Assembly: GCA_002708925.1 (NCBI GenBank)
Contig: PAPN01000053.1
Span: forward strand, 1-64,000
Reading direction: 5' to 3'
DNA length: 64,000 nt
DNA from: Paracoccaceae bacterium
GTDB lineage: Bacteria > Pseudomonadota > Alphaproteobacteria > Rhodobacterales > Rhodobacteraceae
Shown here: positions 34,692 through 43,268 of the stretch, in pieces
Layout of the letters: each line of letters begins with the position of its first letter
Position numbering within the stretch: position 1 is the first letter of the stretch
Translations under genes and position numbers: made by a program
Notes under the pieces: generated by a model
What the model saw: only the letters and a program-made list of their open reading frames with translations
What the model was told of the DNA's origin: nothing
The model's database searches: none

Positions 34692-35795
34692 TTGGCTGAA
34701 CAACAAACCAAGGATGCATTCGTCCAGTTCGACCGAGTGCAAAAGAGCTATGACGGTGAGACGCTTGTCGTCAAAGATCTGAACCTCAGTATGCCGAAGG
34801 GCGAATTCCTTACGATGCTGGGGCCGTCTGGGTCGGGGAAAACCACGTGCCTGATGATGCTTGCCGGGTTTGAGACCGCCACACACGGCGAAATCTTGTT
34901 GGACGGTCGTCCGATCAACAACATTCCGCCGCATAAGCGTGGCATCGGCATGGTGTTCCAGAATTACGCGCTGTTCCCCCACATGACCGTGGCTGAAAAC
35001 CTGTCCTTCCCGCTGGAAGTGCGCGGCATGGATAAATCCGTGCGCGAGACCAAGATCAAACGGGCCTTGGACATGGTGCAGATGGGCGATTTCGGCAATC
35101 GTCGTCCGGCGCAGCTGTCCGGGGGGCAGCAGCAGCGGATCGCCCTGGCCCGCGCGCTGGTGTTTGAGCCCGAGCTGGTTCTGATGGACGAACCGCTGGG
35201 CGCGCTGGATAAACAGCTGCGCGAGCACATGCAGTTTGAAATCACCCGTCTGGCGCATGAGCTGGGGATCACCACCGTTTACGTGACCCACGACCAGACC
35301 GAGGCTCTTACCATGTCTGACCGCGTGGCCGTTTTCGATGATGGCCGCATTCAGCAGCTGGCCCCGCCGGATCAGCTGTATGAAGCCCCGCAAAACAGCT
35401 TTGTTGCCCAATTTATCGGTGAAAACAACACGTTGCTGGGTGAGGTGGTCGAAATAAAAGGCCCCGATCTATGCGTTGTCCGCCTGGAAGATGGCGAGCT
35501 GATTGACGCCAAGCCGGTCAATGTTTCGAAACCGGGCGAGAAGACCCGCGTCTCGATCCGCCCCGAACGTGTCGAATTCAACAAGGACCGCCTGCAAGAG
35601 GGCGCTCATACGCTAAAGGCCGAGGTGCTGGAGTTCATCTATATGGGTGACATTTTCCGCACCCGTCTGCGCGTGGCCGGAAACGAAGAATTCGTTGTGA
35701 AAACCCGGAACGCACCTGACCAGGATCGTCTGGTTCCGGGGCAACAGCTGGAAATCGGCTGGCTGCCTCAGGACTGCCACGCCCTGGACGCCTGA
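34692..35795 (+). CDS. Polyamine-type ABC transporter ATP-binding protein (PotA-like), second system
   Basis: A 367-residue ATPase: Walker A GPSGSGKTT, signature SGGQQQRIALARAL, Walker B LVLMDEPLGALD, His switch VTHDQTEALTMSD and a C-terminal TOBE_2 domain. The start is TTG at 34692 (protein MAEQQTKDAF), supported by GGGGAG 7 bases upstream. It is first of four genes in the order ATPase, binding protein, two permeases, unlike the first system where the binding protein leads. Family members import spermidine or putrescine; the substrate here is unproven. Confidence 0.88.
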   Translation: MAEQQTKDAFVQFDRVQKSYDGETLVVKDLNLSMPKGEFLTMLGPSGSGKTTCLMMLAGFETATHGEILLDGRPINNIPPHKRGIGMVFQNYALFPHMTVAENLSFPLEVRGMDKSVRETKIKRALDMVQMGDFGNRRPAQLSGGQQQRIALARALVFEPELVLMDEPLGALDKQLREHMQFEITRLAHELGITTVYVTHDQTEALTMSDRVAVFDDGRIQQLAPPDQLYEAPQNSFVAQFIGENNTLLGEVVEIKGPDLCVVRLEDGELIDAKPVNVSKPGEKTRVSIRPERVEFNKDRLQEGAHTLKAEVLEFIYMGDIFRTRLRVAGNEEFVVKTRNAPDQDRLVPGQQLEIGWLPQDCHALDA

Positions 35796-35804
35796 TAGAA
35801 TCCG

Positions 35805-35829
35805 CAGGCCCGGTCAGAGGCTGGGCCTG
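35805..35829 (+). repeat. intercistronic hairpin, ATPase / binding-protein genes
   Basis: CAGGCCC pairs with GGGCCTG across an 11-base loop just after the ATPase stop. There is no T run, so it is more likely an mRNA-processing or stability element than a terminator. Confidence 0.45.
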
Positions 35830-35910
35830 TGTCGTTCAAGGAGAGGTGACTTTGCCCGTTTCACTCTCTCTGTCATCATCAAATTACGGGCACCAATGGG
35901 AGTTATGACA

Positions 35911-36984
35911 ATGAAACTCAAGACTGCTCTTCTGGCTTCGGCGCTGACCACCGCAGCGTTTGCCGCTCAGGCTGGCGAAGTGACGGTAATGTCCTGGGGT
36001 GGCGCCTACACCAAGTCGCAGGTCGAGGCCTATCACAAGCCCTTCACCGCCAAGACCGGCGTGAAGATCAACTCGATCGACGCGGACAACCCCGCGACCC
36101 CGATCAAGGCGCAGGTTGAGGCCGGGAATGTCTCGATCGACGTGGCTGACGTGGAATTCTCGGATGCTGTGCGTCTGTGTGACGAAGGCCTGCTGGAAGA
36201 AATCGACGCCTCGATGCTGCCCGCAGCCCCCGATGGCACCCCGGCTGCTGACGATTTCATCGACGGCGCGATTCAGGATTGCGCGGTTGCGAACATCGTT
36301 TGGTCAACCGTTTTTGCCTATAACAAAGACAACGTCTCGATGGCGCCCGCCACCATCGCCGACTTCTTTGACACCGCAAAAATCCCCGGCAAACGCGGCC
36401 TGCGGAAATCGGCCAAAGCGACCCTGGAAATGGCTCTGATGGCGGATGGCGTTCCTGCGGGCGAAGTCTATGACCTGCTGGACACCGATGCCGGTGTGGA
36501 TCGCGCCTTTGCCAAGCTGGACAGCATCAAGGCAGACATCGTCTGGTGGGAAGCCGGCGCTCAGCCGCCGCAGCTGCTGGCAGATGGCGAGGTCGTGATG
36601 TCGACCGCCTATAACGGCCGTATCTTCAACGCTGCGGTTGCCGAAAACCAGCCGCTGGAAGTCGTCTGGGACGGTCAGATCATGGACTTTGACCTGTTCG
36701 TCGTGCCCAAAGGCGCCCCCAACAAGGACGCCGCGATGGAGTTCATCGCCTTCGCAACCGATACCCAGCGCCTGGCCGATCAGGCTTCGTGGATTTCCTA
36801 CGGTCCTGCGCGTAAATCGTCGGGTGCTCTGGTGGGTAAATACTCGGATGGCGTGACCGAAATGGGCCCGCATATGCCGACCGCTGCGGCCAACCTGACC
36901 AACGCTCTGGTTAACAACTTTGAGTTCTGGGTCGATAAAGACGCCGAGCTGAACGAGCGTTTCAACGCCTGGCTGGCCAACTGA
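35911..36984 (+). CDS. Periplasmic solute-binding protein (PotD-like), second system
   Basis: A 357-residue binding protein with the signal peptide MKLKTALLASALTTAAFAAQA cut before GEVTV. The mature N-terminus is GEVTVMSWGGAYTKSQVEAY rather than the YNWSDY of PotF, so the binding pocket differs from the first system. The start at 35911 is favoured because GGGAG lies 8 bases upstream; ATGs at 35896 and 35905 are also in frame. It is followed by a hairpin and two permease genes. The ligand could be a polyamine or another cationic compound. Confidence 0.87.
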   Translation: MKLKTALLASALTTAAFAAQAGEVTVMSWGGAYTKSQVEAYHKPFTAKTGVKINSIDADNPATPIKAQVEAGNVSIDVADVEFSDAVRLCDEGLLEEIDASMLPAAPDGTPAADDFIDGAIQDCAVANIVWSTVFAYNKDNVSMAPATIADFFDTAKIPGKRGLRKSAKATLEMALMADGVPAGEVYDLLDTDAGVDRAFAKLDSIKADIVWWEAGAQPPQLLADGEVVMSTAYNGRIFNAAVAENQPLEVVWDGQIMDFDLFVVPKGAPNKDAAMEFIAFATDTQRLADQASWISYGPARKSSGALVGKYSDGVTEMGPHMPTAAANLTNALVNNFEFWVDKDAELNERFNAWLAN

Positions 36985-36995
36985 TCCGGCCTTTG

Positions 36996-37020
36996 GGTCG
37001 CCCCTGACCTGGGGGCGATC
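36996..37020 (+). repeat. intercistronic hairpin after the binding-protein gene
   Basis: GGTCGCCCC pairs with GGGGCGATC (one G-T pair) across a 7-base loop right after the stop. There is no T run. Such hairpins usually protect the upstream binding-protein mRNA. Confidence 0.5.
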
Positions 37021-37081
37021 CTGACACTTTCGGGTACGGGCCACCAAGGCCCGGCCTACCACGGGGAAAGGTGACATCCAC

Positions 37082-38374
37082 ATGACCGACGCAAGTGCGA
37101 ACGGAGAGATGCTGACAACGGCTGATGGCAAGCCGCTGAAGCAGGCTTTGGCCAGGGCACAGTCCCATGCCAGACGGCGCGCATTCTTTCTGGTGCTGCC
37201 GCTTTTAGCCTTTATTCTGATCACGTTCGTGATGCCAATTGGCCAGATGCTGAAGAGATCCGTGCATAACGAAGGTTTCACGATCCACGAGGAAATCGGC
37301 ACTGGCGTTCGCACCCCGATTATGGCGAATTTGAAAGCGTGGTTTAATGACAACCCGCTGGGCACTGAACCGGACGAGGCCGCCTATGCTGCGCTGGCCG
37401 CTGATCTGCTGGTGCTGAAGGATCTGCGCGCTGCCGGTCAGGCCGGCACCCGGATCAACTATGAACTGTCGGGCTCGCGCTCGATGTTCACCAAGGCCGC
37501 AAGAAAAGCCAAAAAACTGGAGCCTCCGTATAAGGCCGCGATCCTGGATCTGGATGAGGATTGGGGCGATCCCGCCCTGTGGCGTGTGATGCGCGATGCG
37601 TCCTCGTCCTATACGTTCAACTTCTACCTGGCTGCCGCCGACCGTACCAAGGATGCGGATGGCAATATCGTCATGGTGAATGAAAACCGGCAGGTCTATG
37701 TAAAGCTGTTCCAGCGGACGCTGTTCCTGTCGCTGTTGATTACCTTTCTGACTTTTGTGCTGGCCTATCCGATTGCGCATTTGCTGGCGACACTGCCGCT
37801 GCGCCACTCGAACCTGCTGATGATCCTGGTGCTGCTGCCTTTCTGGACGTCATTGCTGGTGCGTACGACCAGTTGGATGGTGCTGCTGCAATCCCAAGGC
37901 GTGGTCAACGATGCGCTGGTGGGGATTGGCCTGCTGGGGGATGAGAACCGATTGCAGATGATGTATAACCAGCTGGGGACGGTGATTGCGATGACGCATA
38001 TCCTGCTGCCCTTTATGGTGCTGCCTCTGTATTCGGTGATGCGTCCGATCAACCCGTCCTATGTGCGTGCGGCCCGCAGTTTGGGTGCAACCAGCTGGAC
38101 CGCGTTCCGCCGGATCTATTTCCCGCAAACGGTGCCGGGCATTGGGGCTGGCGCGCTGCTGGTGTTCATTCTGGCGGTTGGCTATTACATCACGCCCGCG
38201 CTGGTGGGGGGGGCCGATGGTCAGCTGATTTCCAACCTGATCGCGTTCCACATGCAGAAATCGCTGAACTGGTCCCTGGCTGCGGCGCTGGCTGCGATGC
38301 TGCTGGGCGGGGTGATGATCCTGTACTGGCTGTATGACCGCCTGATCGGCATCGACAATCTGAAACTGGGCTAA
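37082..38374 (+). CDS. Polyamine-type ABC transporter permease with large periplasmic loop (PotB-like)
   Basis: A 430-residue permease, about 130 longer than ordinary PotB (compare 295 residues in the first system). After a cytoplasmic tail and helix 1 (AFFLVLPLLAFILITFV, about 33-50) comes a hydrophilic stretch of about 160 residues (to about 212). It is rich in Asp, Lys and Ala and has no similarity I recognise. Five more helices follow, with the EAA loop SYVRAARSLGATSWTAFRRI. The inserted region should lie in the periplasm where the binding protein docks. It is followed 14 bases later by the second permease. Confidence 0.85.
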   Translation: MTDASANGEMLTTADGKPLKQALARAQSHARRRAFFLVLPLLAFILITFVMPIGQMLKRSVHNEGFTIHEEIGTGVRTPIMANLKAWFNDNPLGTEPDEAAYAALAADLLVLKDLRAAGQAGTRINYELSGSRSMFTKAARKAKKLEPPYKAAILDLDEDWGDPALWRVMRDASSSYTFNFYLAAADRTKDADGNIVMVNENRQVYVKLFQRTLFLSLLITFLTFVLAYPIAHLLATLPLRHSNLLMILVLLPFWTSLLVRTTSWMVLLQSQGVVNDALVGIGLLGDENRLQMMYNQLGTVIAMTHILLPFMVLPLYSVMRPINPSYVRAARSLGATSWTAFRRIYFPQTVPGIGAGALLVFILAVGYYITPALVGGADGQLISNLIAFHMQKSLNWSLAAALAAMLLGGVMILYWLYDRLIGIDNLKLG

Positions 38375-38388
38375 GAGGAGAGACAGAC

Positions 38389-39309
38389 ATGGCACTTCCG
38401 TCCTACGCCGATCCGCTGGAAAAAGCCTGGCACTACACCTATCTGGTGATCTGCGCGTTGATCTTTCTGTTCCTGATCGCGCCGATTCTGGTGGTTATAC
38501 CGCTCAGTTTCAACTCTGAGCCCTATTTCACCTTCACCGAGAAAATGCTGAGACTGGACCCAACCGGCTATTCCACCCGTTGGTATGACCTGCTGCTGAC
38601 CTTTGGGATGCTGGCCCCCGAGGCCCCGCGCGATTTCAGCTGGTGGGCCGATGCCTGGTCGAATGCGGCCTGGATCAATGCGGCGAAGAACTCGATCATC
38701 ATCGGTTTCTTTTCCACCATTCTGGCCACCGGGCTGGGCACTGTGGCGGCGCTGGGTCTGTCCCGCCCCGAGATGCCCTTTCGCCGGGTAATCATGGCGA
38801 TCCTGATTTCGCCCATGATCGTGCCGATCATCATCGTGGCTACGGGGCTGTTCTTTTTCTACTCTGAGATTGCGATCCAGAATTGGGGCATTCCCTATCT
38901 GGGCGTGATCCTGGCTCATGCGACTTTGGGCATTCCGTTTGTGATTATCACCGTGACGGCGACTCTGGTGGGGTTTGACCATTCGCTGACCCGCGCGGCG
39001 GCCAATATGGGCGCGGACCCGATCAGCACCTTCCGCCGGGTACAGATGCCGCTGATCCTGCCCGGCGTGATTTCCGGCGCGCTGTTTGCCTTTGTCACCT
39101 CGTTTGACGAGGTGGTGGTGGTGCTGTTCGTCGGTGGCCTGGATGAACAGACGATCCCGCGTCAGATGTGGAACGGGATTCGTGAGCAGATCAGCCCGGC
39201 GATCCTGTCGGTGGCGACGATTTTGGTGCTGATCTCAATTGCGCTGCTGACCACGGTGGAACTGCTGCGGCGCCGCTCGGAGCGTCTGCGCGGGATGAGC
39301 CCTGGCTGA
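38389..39309 (+). CDS. Polyamine-type ABC transporter permease (PotC-like), second system
   Basis: A 306-residue permease with helix 1 at about 18-40, an enlarged first periplasmic loop (about 60 residues, Trp-rich: SWWADAWSNAAWINAA), then five helices. The EAA block is DHSLTRAAANMGADPISTFRRV. It forms the channel with the 430-residue permease. AGAGGAG lies just before the ATG. It ends 28 bases before a terminator, closing the four-gene operon. Confidence 0.88.
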   Translation: MALPSYADPLEKAWHYTYLVICALIFLFLIAPILVVIPLSFNSEPYFTFTEKMLRLDPTGYSTRWYDLLLTFGMLAPEAPRDFSWWADAWSNAAWINAAKNSIIIGFFSTILATGLGTVAALGLSRPEMPFRRVIMAILISPMIVPIIIVATGLFFFYSEIAIQNWGIPYLGVILAHATLGIPFVIITVTATLVGFDHSLTRAAANMGADPISTFRRVQMPLILPGVISGALFAFVTSFDEVVVVLFVGGLDEQTIPRQMWNGIREQISPAILSVATILVLISIALLTTVELLRRRSERLRGMSPG

Positions 39310-39311
39310 TT

Positions 39312-39335
39312 TTTGAGTATTTACAGCAAGATGAA
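39312..39335 (+). repeat. possible dispersed repeat (ATATTT/AAATACTC type)
   Basis: The stretch TTGAGTATTT, six bases, then AAGATGAAA resembles, on the opposite strand, the GATGAAAATACTCC stretch at 53660-53673. From memory, short sequences like these recur between genes in Roseobacter genomes. Two loose matches in 64 kb are weak evidence, so this is only a suspicion. Confidence 0.3.
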
Positions 39336-39337
39336 AG

Positions 39338-39365
39338 AGCCGGGGGTGGAATTTCCCGGCTTTTT
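39338..39365 (+). terminator. Rho-independent terminator of the second importer operon
   Basis: AGCCGGG pairs with CCCGGCT across a 10-base loop, followed by a T run (39361-39365). It separates the permease gene from cobO. Confidence 0.8.
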
Positions 39366-39396
39366 CTATATGGGAAGGGGCGAACAGGAGGCGGAT

Positions 39397-39990
39397 ATGA
39401 GCGACGATCACAAGGCAAAAATGCAAAAGATGCAAAAGGCGCATCAGGACAAGGTGGCCGAGGCAACCGACCCTGATCGCGGGCTGATTCTGATCCATAC
39501 GGGCAACGGCAAGGGCAAATCCTCGTCTGCTTTCGGTGTGATCGTCCGTGCGCTGGGCTGGCGGAAAACTGTGGGCGTTGTGCAGTTCATCAAGGGCAAA
39601 TGGATCACCGGAGAGCGCCAGTTCTTTGATCGTCTGGGCGGTGTTGACTGGCACACGATGGGTGAGGGATTTACCTGGGATACGCAGGACAAGGACCGCG
39701 ATATTGCAGCGGCCACGGCGGCGTTCAATCGTGCCTGCGAGATGATGGAAAGCGGCGATTACGATCTGATCGTGTTGGACGAGATCAACATTGCTCTGCG
39801 GTATGATTATCTGTCTGCTGAACAGGTGCTGGAGGGGCTTAAGCGCCGGTCTGACCGGACCAGCGTGATTCTGACGGGCCGCGATGCGCCGGAACTGCTG
39901 TGTGATTATGCCGATTTGGTGACGGAAATGACTGAGATCAAGCACCCTTACGCCGCCGGTATCAAGGCGCAGCGTGGGGTGGATTTCTAA
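39397..39990 (+). CDS. cobO: Cob(I)yrinic acid a,c-diamide adenosyltransferase
   Basis: A 197-residue protein of CobA/CobO/BtuR type. The P-loop-like motif HTGNGKGKSSSAFG begins at residue 34, followed by the conserved VVQFIKGKW, TMGEGFTWDTQD and LDEINIAL blocks. It attaches the adenosyl group to cob(I)alamin precursors in the cytoplasm. The ATG at 39397 has AGGAG 6 bases upstream; an upstream in-frame start at 39313 would read through the terminator. It stands alone, away from other cobalamin genes, and supports B12 users such as QueG. Confidence 0.94.
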   Translation: MSDDHKAKMQKMQKAHQDKVAEATDPDRGLILIHTGNGKGKSSSAFGVIVRALGWRKTVGVVQFIKGKWITGERQFFDRLGGVDWHTMGEGFTWDTQDKDRDIAAATAAFNRACEMMESGDYDLIVLDEINIALRYDYLSAEQVLEGLKRRSDRTSVILTGRDAPELLCDYADLVTEMTEIKHPYAAGIKAQRGVDF

Positions 39991-39996
39991 AGTAAA

Positions 39997-40021
39997 AACG
40001 CCGGCGCTAAGGGCCGGCGTT
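39997..40021. terminator. bidirectional terminator cobO / ilvE
   Basis: AACGCCGGC pairs with GCCGGCGTT around a GCTAAGG loop. The five A on the left give a T run on the minus strand for ilvE; on the plus strand TTCCATTTTA follows. It lies between convergent genes. Confidence 0.8.
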
Positions 40022-40041
40022 TCCATTTTATCGGTCAGAGA

Positions 40042-40908
40042 TCAGGCGCGGACCAGCGCCTCATATGCTTCGGAAATTTCGCGGCACAGATCGCCCACTT
40101 CGAATGTCCAATCGCCGATCTGACCCACGGGGGTGACCTCGGCGGCCGAGCCGGTCAGCCAGCATTGTTCCATATCGTCCAGTTCCTCGGGGAGGATGTG
40201 GCGTTCGTGCACGGTGATGCCGCGGTCCTTCAACATGCCGATCACGGTTTGGCGGGTCAGGCCGTTCAGGATGGCGTCGGGCAGGGGGGTGTGGACCTCG
40301 CCGTCCTTGACGAAGAAGATATTGGCGCCGGTCGCCTCGGCCACGTAGCCACGGTAATCCATGAACAGCGCGTCCGAGCAGCCTTTGGCCTCGGCCGCGT
40401 GTTTGGACATGGTGCAGATCATATAGAGACCCGCTGCCTTGGCCGAGGTCGGGATGGTTTCGGGCGAGGGGCGTTTCCATTTGGCCACGTCCAGTTTCGC
40501 ACCCTGGTATTTCGCATCGCCATAATAGCTGCCCCATTCCCAGGCGGTGACGGCCATGCGCACCGGGTTCCGGGCGGCGGATACGCCCATGTCTTCGCCT
40601 GCGCCGCGCCAGGCGACGACGCGCACATAGGCGTCGGTCAGGTTGTTGGCGTCCAGAACGGCTTGTTTGGCGGCCTCGATTTCATCCACGGTGTAGGGGA
40701 TGGGCATGTCCATCATTTCACCCGAGCGCAGCAGGCGTTCGGAATGTTTGCGCGACAGGAAGATTTTCCCGTCATAGCAGCGCTCGCCTTCGAAAACAGA
40801 GGAGGCATAGTGCAGGGCATGGGTCAGAATGTGGACATTGGCGTCGCGCCAGTCCACCATTTTACCATCCATCCAGATTTTACCATCGCGGTCATCATAC
40901 CCGGCCAT
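40042..40908 (-). CDS. ilvE: Branched-chain amino acid aminotransferase
   Basis: A 288-residue class IV PLP aminotransferase. It has the conserved ALHYASSVFEGERCYDG N-terminal block, the PLP lysine in TSAKAAGLY, and the EATGANIFFVKDGEVHTP and LTGSAAEVTPV blocks. It transfers amino groups between glutamate and the keto acids of Leu, Ile and Val in the cytoplasm. AGGGGA stands 5 bases before the ATG at 40908; a longer frame to 41025 is unsupported. It is divergent from petP. Confidence 0.93.
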   Translation of the reverse strand: MAGYDDRDGKIWMDGKMVDWRDANVHILTHALHYASSVFEGERCYDGKIFLSRKHSERLLRSGEMMDMPIPYTVDEIEAAKQAVLDANNLTDAYVRVVAWRGAGEDMGVSAARNPVRMAVTAWEWGSYYGDAKYQGAKLDVAKWKRPSPETIPTSAKAAGLYMICTMSKHAAEAKGCSDALFMDYRGYVAEATGANIFFVKDGEVHTPLPDAILNGLTRQTVIGMLKDRGITVHERHILPEELDDMEQCWLTGSAAEVTPVGQIGDWTFEVGDLCREISEAYEALVRA

Positions 40909-41085
40909 TGCTGTTCCCCTTACCCTCGTTCGATTTTCGAAAGTTGCGCAATTTCGGTCCGTATCGGACAGTTTCTTGCGCGAAAGCTGCGATTCGGTAT
41001 CAGTTCGCTCTTGGAATGTCAACAAGACTGACTTAAGCTGCCTCTTGCGCGGGCATTTTGTTAACAGTTTTCACAGGGGATGGCG

Positions 41086-41583
41086 ATGTCAGAAGTAACC
41101 ACCGGCGAGAACCTTCTGTTCCTGACAGACGAACAACTGCGCCAGGGAATCGAGGCAATGTTCTTTGCTTATCGGGGGTTTACCGAAGATCCGGATCGTA
41201 TTCTGGCGGGCATGGCCTATGGGCGCGCGCATCACCGGGCAATCCATTTCATCAATCGCGCACCGGGAACGACCGTTAACAATCTGCTGATCCTGCTGGG
41301 GGTGACCAAGCAATCGCTGAATCGTGTGTTGCGCACCCTGATCGAAGATGGTCTTGTCGAAAGCCGGGTCGGCGTTGCCGATAAACGCGAACGGCACCTG
41401 TTCCTGACCGAAGAGGGCGCGGCGCTGGAGCGCAAACTGTCCGATGCGCAGCGGGCCCGGATGCGGACGGCCTATCGTGCGGCGGGGCCGCAGGCGGTGG
41501 CCGGATTCCGCCAGGTGTTGGAGGCAATGATGGACCCTGAAATGCGGCGCAAATACCACGCCCTGCGCGAGAATGGCGCATGA
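41086..41583 (+). CDS. petP: MarR-family regulator PetP
   Basis: A 165-residue winged-helix protein: TVNNLLILLGVTKQSLNRVLRTLIEDGLVE as the HTH, wing VGVADKRERHLFLTEEG, and a C-terminal dimer helix. Its gene overlaps petR by four bases. The pairing and sequence match PetP/PetR known from Rhodobacter capsulatus, where petPR is linked to the cytochrome bc1 genes. The ATG at 41086 has AGGGG 6 bases upstream; the ATG two codons earlier sits right on that site. The ligand is unknown. Confidence 0.82.
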   Translation: MSEVTTGENLLFLTDEQLRQGIEAMFFAYRGFTEDPDRILAGMAYGRAHHRAIHFINRAPGTTVNNLLILLGVTKQSLNRVLRTLIEDGLVESRVGVADKRERHLFLTEEGAALERKLSDAQRARMRTAYRAAGPQAVAGFRQVLEAMMDPEMRRKYHALRENGA

Positions 41584-42281
41584 ATGACGTCGATCCTCAT
41601 CTGCTGATCGTTGACGATGACGAACGCATTCGCGGGCTGTTGCAGAAATACCTGATGCGTAACGGGTTTCTGGTGTCTGCGGCGCGGGATGCGGTTCATG
41701 CGCGGCGGCTTTTGTCGGGGTTGGAGTTCGACCTGATCGTGATGGATGTGATGATGCCGGGCGAGGACGGGATCAGCCTTACACGGGCCCTGCGCGCGGA
41801 CATTTCTACCCCGATCCTGCTGCTGACCGCCAAGGGCGAAACCGAGGATCGGATTGCCGGGCTGGAGGCCGGGGCAGACGATTATCTGGCCAAGCCCTTT
41901 GAGCCCAAGGAGCTGCTTCTGCGGATCAACGCCATTCTGCGCCGGATGCCCGAGGCCGCCCCCGCCGACACGGCCCCCAAGGTGCTGACGCTGGGCCTGA
42001 TCCGCTATGACGTGGACCGGGGCGAGCTGTGGCAGGACGAAGACATGATCCGCCTGACCGCCACCGAAAGCCAGCTGATGAAGATTTTCTCGGCCCGCCC
42101 GAACGAGCCGATTTCCCGCGCCAAACTGGTCGAGGATCTGGGCCGCGATCGGGGGCAGGCGCAGGAACGCGCGGTGGATGTACAGATCACACGTCTGCGC
42201 CGGAAAATCGAGGCAGACCCCAAGCAGCCTCGGTATTTGCAGACGGTCCGCGGGGCCGGGTACATGCTGGCCCCGGACTGA
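41580..42281 (+). CDS. petR: OmpR-family response regulator PetR
   Basis: A 233-residue two-domain protein. The receiver domain has acidic pocket DDDE (12-15), phosphoacceptor D56 in IVMDVMMPGEDG, and a lysine in ADDYLAKPFEPKEL. The C-terminal winged helix ends AVDVQITRLRRKIEADPKQPRYLQTVRGAGY. PetR is an orphan response regulator with no kinase beside it, here or in related species. Overlap with petP indicates coupled translation. It is probably important for growth as in Rhodobacter. Confidence 0.88.
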   Translation: MNDVDPHLLIVDDDERIRGLLQKYLMRNGFLVSAARDAVHARRLLSGLEFDLIVMDVMMPGEDGISLTRALRADISTPILLLTAKGETEDRIAGLEAGADDYLAKPFEPKELLLRINAILRRMPEAAPADTAPKVLTLGLIRYDVDRGELWQDEDMIRLTATESQLMKIFSARPNEPISRAKLVEDLGRDRGQAQERAVDVQITRLRRKIEADPKQPRYLQTVRGAGYMLAPD

Positions 42282-42362
42282 CCGTTCAGCCGGCGGGGGG
42301 GCGATTGATCCGGCGGGCGCGATGGGGGATGATCCTTTGGGCCTTACGAAGGAGGGTCAGAG

Positions 42363-43268
42363 ATGACGACCGCGTTTTATTCTCATACGGCGTGTTGGGG
42401 GCATGTCACCCCTGCGGGGCATCCCGAACAGGTGGCACGCCTGGATGCCGTGACCACGGCGCTGAAGGGAATGGCCCTGGACCGTCACGAAGCGCCTTTG
42501 GGAACGGATGCGCAGATCCTGCTATGTCACCCTGAAACCTATCTGCAAAAGATCCTGAAGGCCGAGCCGCAGGCCGGCTCGGTTGCGCTGGACGAAGACA
42601 CGTTCATGTCGGCCGGGTCGGTTCAGGCGGCGCGCCGGGCGGTCGGAGCCGCTGTTGCCGCTGTCGATACGGTGTTGGATGGGCGGGCGGATAACGCCTT
42701 TGTCGCCTGTCGCCCGCCGGGCCACCATGCAGAAACCGCCCGTCAGATGGGATTTTGCCTGTTCGGGAATGTGGCGATTGCGGCCAAACATGCGCTGGCG
42801 CGGGGGGTGGCACGCGTTGCTGTGGTGGATTTCGACGTGCATCATGGCAATGGCACGCAGGATTTGCTGTGGGACGAGCCGCAGGCGCTGTTCTTTTCCT
42901 CGCATCAATCGCCGCTGTGGCCCGGCACCGGCACCGAAGGCGAACGCGGCGCGCACGATCAGATCGTTAATCTGCCCCTGCTGCCCGAATCCGGCGGGGC
43001 CCAGATGCGTGAAACCTATGAGCGCCGCGTTTTCCCGATGCTGGACGCGTTTGCGCCCGAACTGCTGCTGATCTCGGCCGGGTTCGATGCGCATCGTGCC
43101 GATCCTCTGGCGCAATTGAACTGGGAGGTCGAGGATTTCGTCTGGCTGACCCGTCAACTGAAACAATACGCAAAGGGGCGCGTGGTTTCCGTGCTGGAAG
43201 GCGGCTATGATCTGCACGCATTGGGCATGTGCGTGGCCGCCCATGTGGCTGCGCTGATGGACGGTTAG
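42363..43268 (+). CDS. Histone deacetylase-family amidohydrolase
   Basis: A 301-residue arginase-deacetylase fold protein. It has RPPGHHAETARQMGFC with the tandem catalytic histidines, VAVVDFDVHHGNGTQDLL with the zinc ligands Asp/His, LLISAGFDAHRADPLA with the zinc Asp, and the C-terminal SVLEGGYDL. Bacterial members hydrolyse acetylated polyamines or other acetyl amides; acetylated lysine is also possible. Active-site residues look complete. It lies 81 bases after petR. Its 3' end overlaps the kinase gene tail to tail by 4 bases. The substrate is unknown; polyamine transport genes lie a few kb away. Confidence 0.88.
   Translation: MTTAFYSHTACWGHVTPAGHPEQVARLDAVTTALKGMALDRHEAPLGTDAQILLCHPETYLQKILKAEPQAGSVALDEDTFMSAGSVQAARRAVGAAVAAVDTVLDGRADNAFVACRPPGHHAETARQMGFCLFGNVAIAAKHALARGVARVAVVDFDVHHGNGTQDLLWDEPQALFFSSHQSPLWPGTGTEGERGAHDQIVNLPLLPESGGAQMRETYERRVFPMLDAFAPELLLISAGFDAHRADPLAQLNWEVEDFVWLTRQLKQYAKGRVVSVLEGGYDLHALGMCVAAHVAALMDG

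Noticed and set aside
39313-39397. A 28-codon N-terminal extension of CobO
   Set aside because: It would read through the terminator hairpin at 39338-39365, and AGGAG precedes the internal ATG at 39397.
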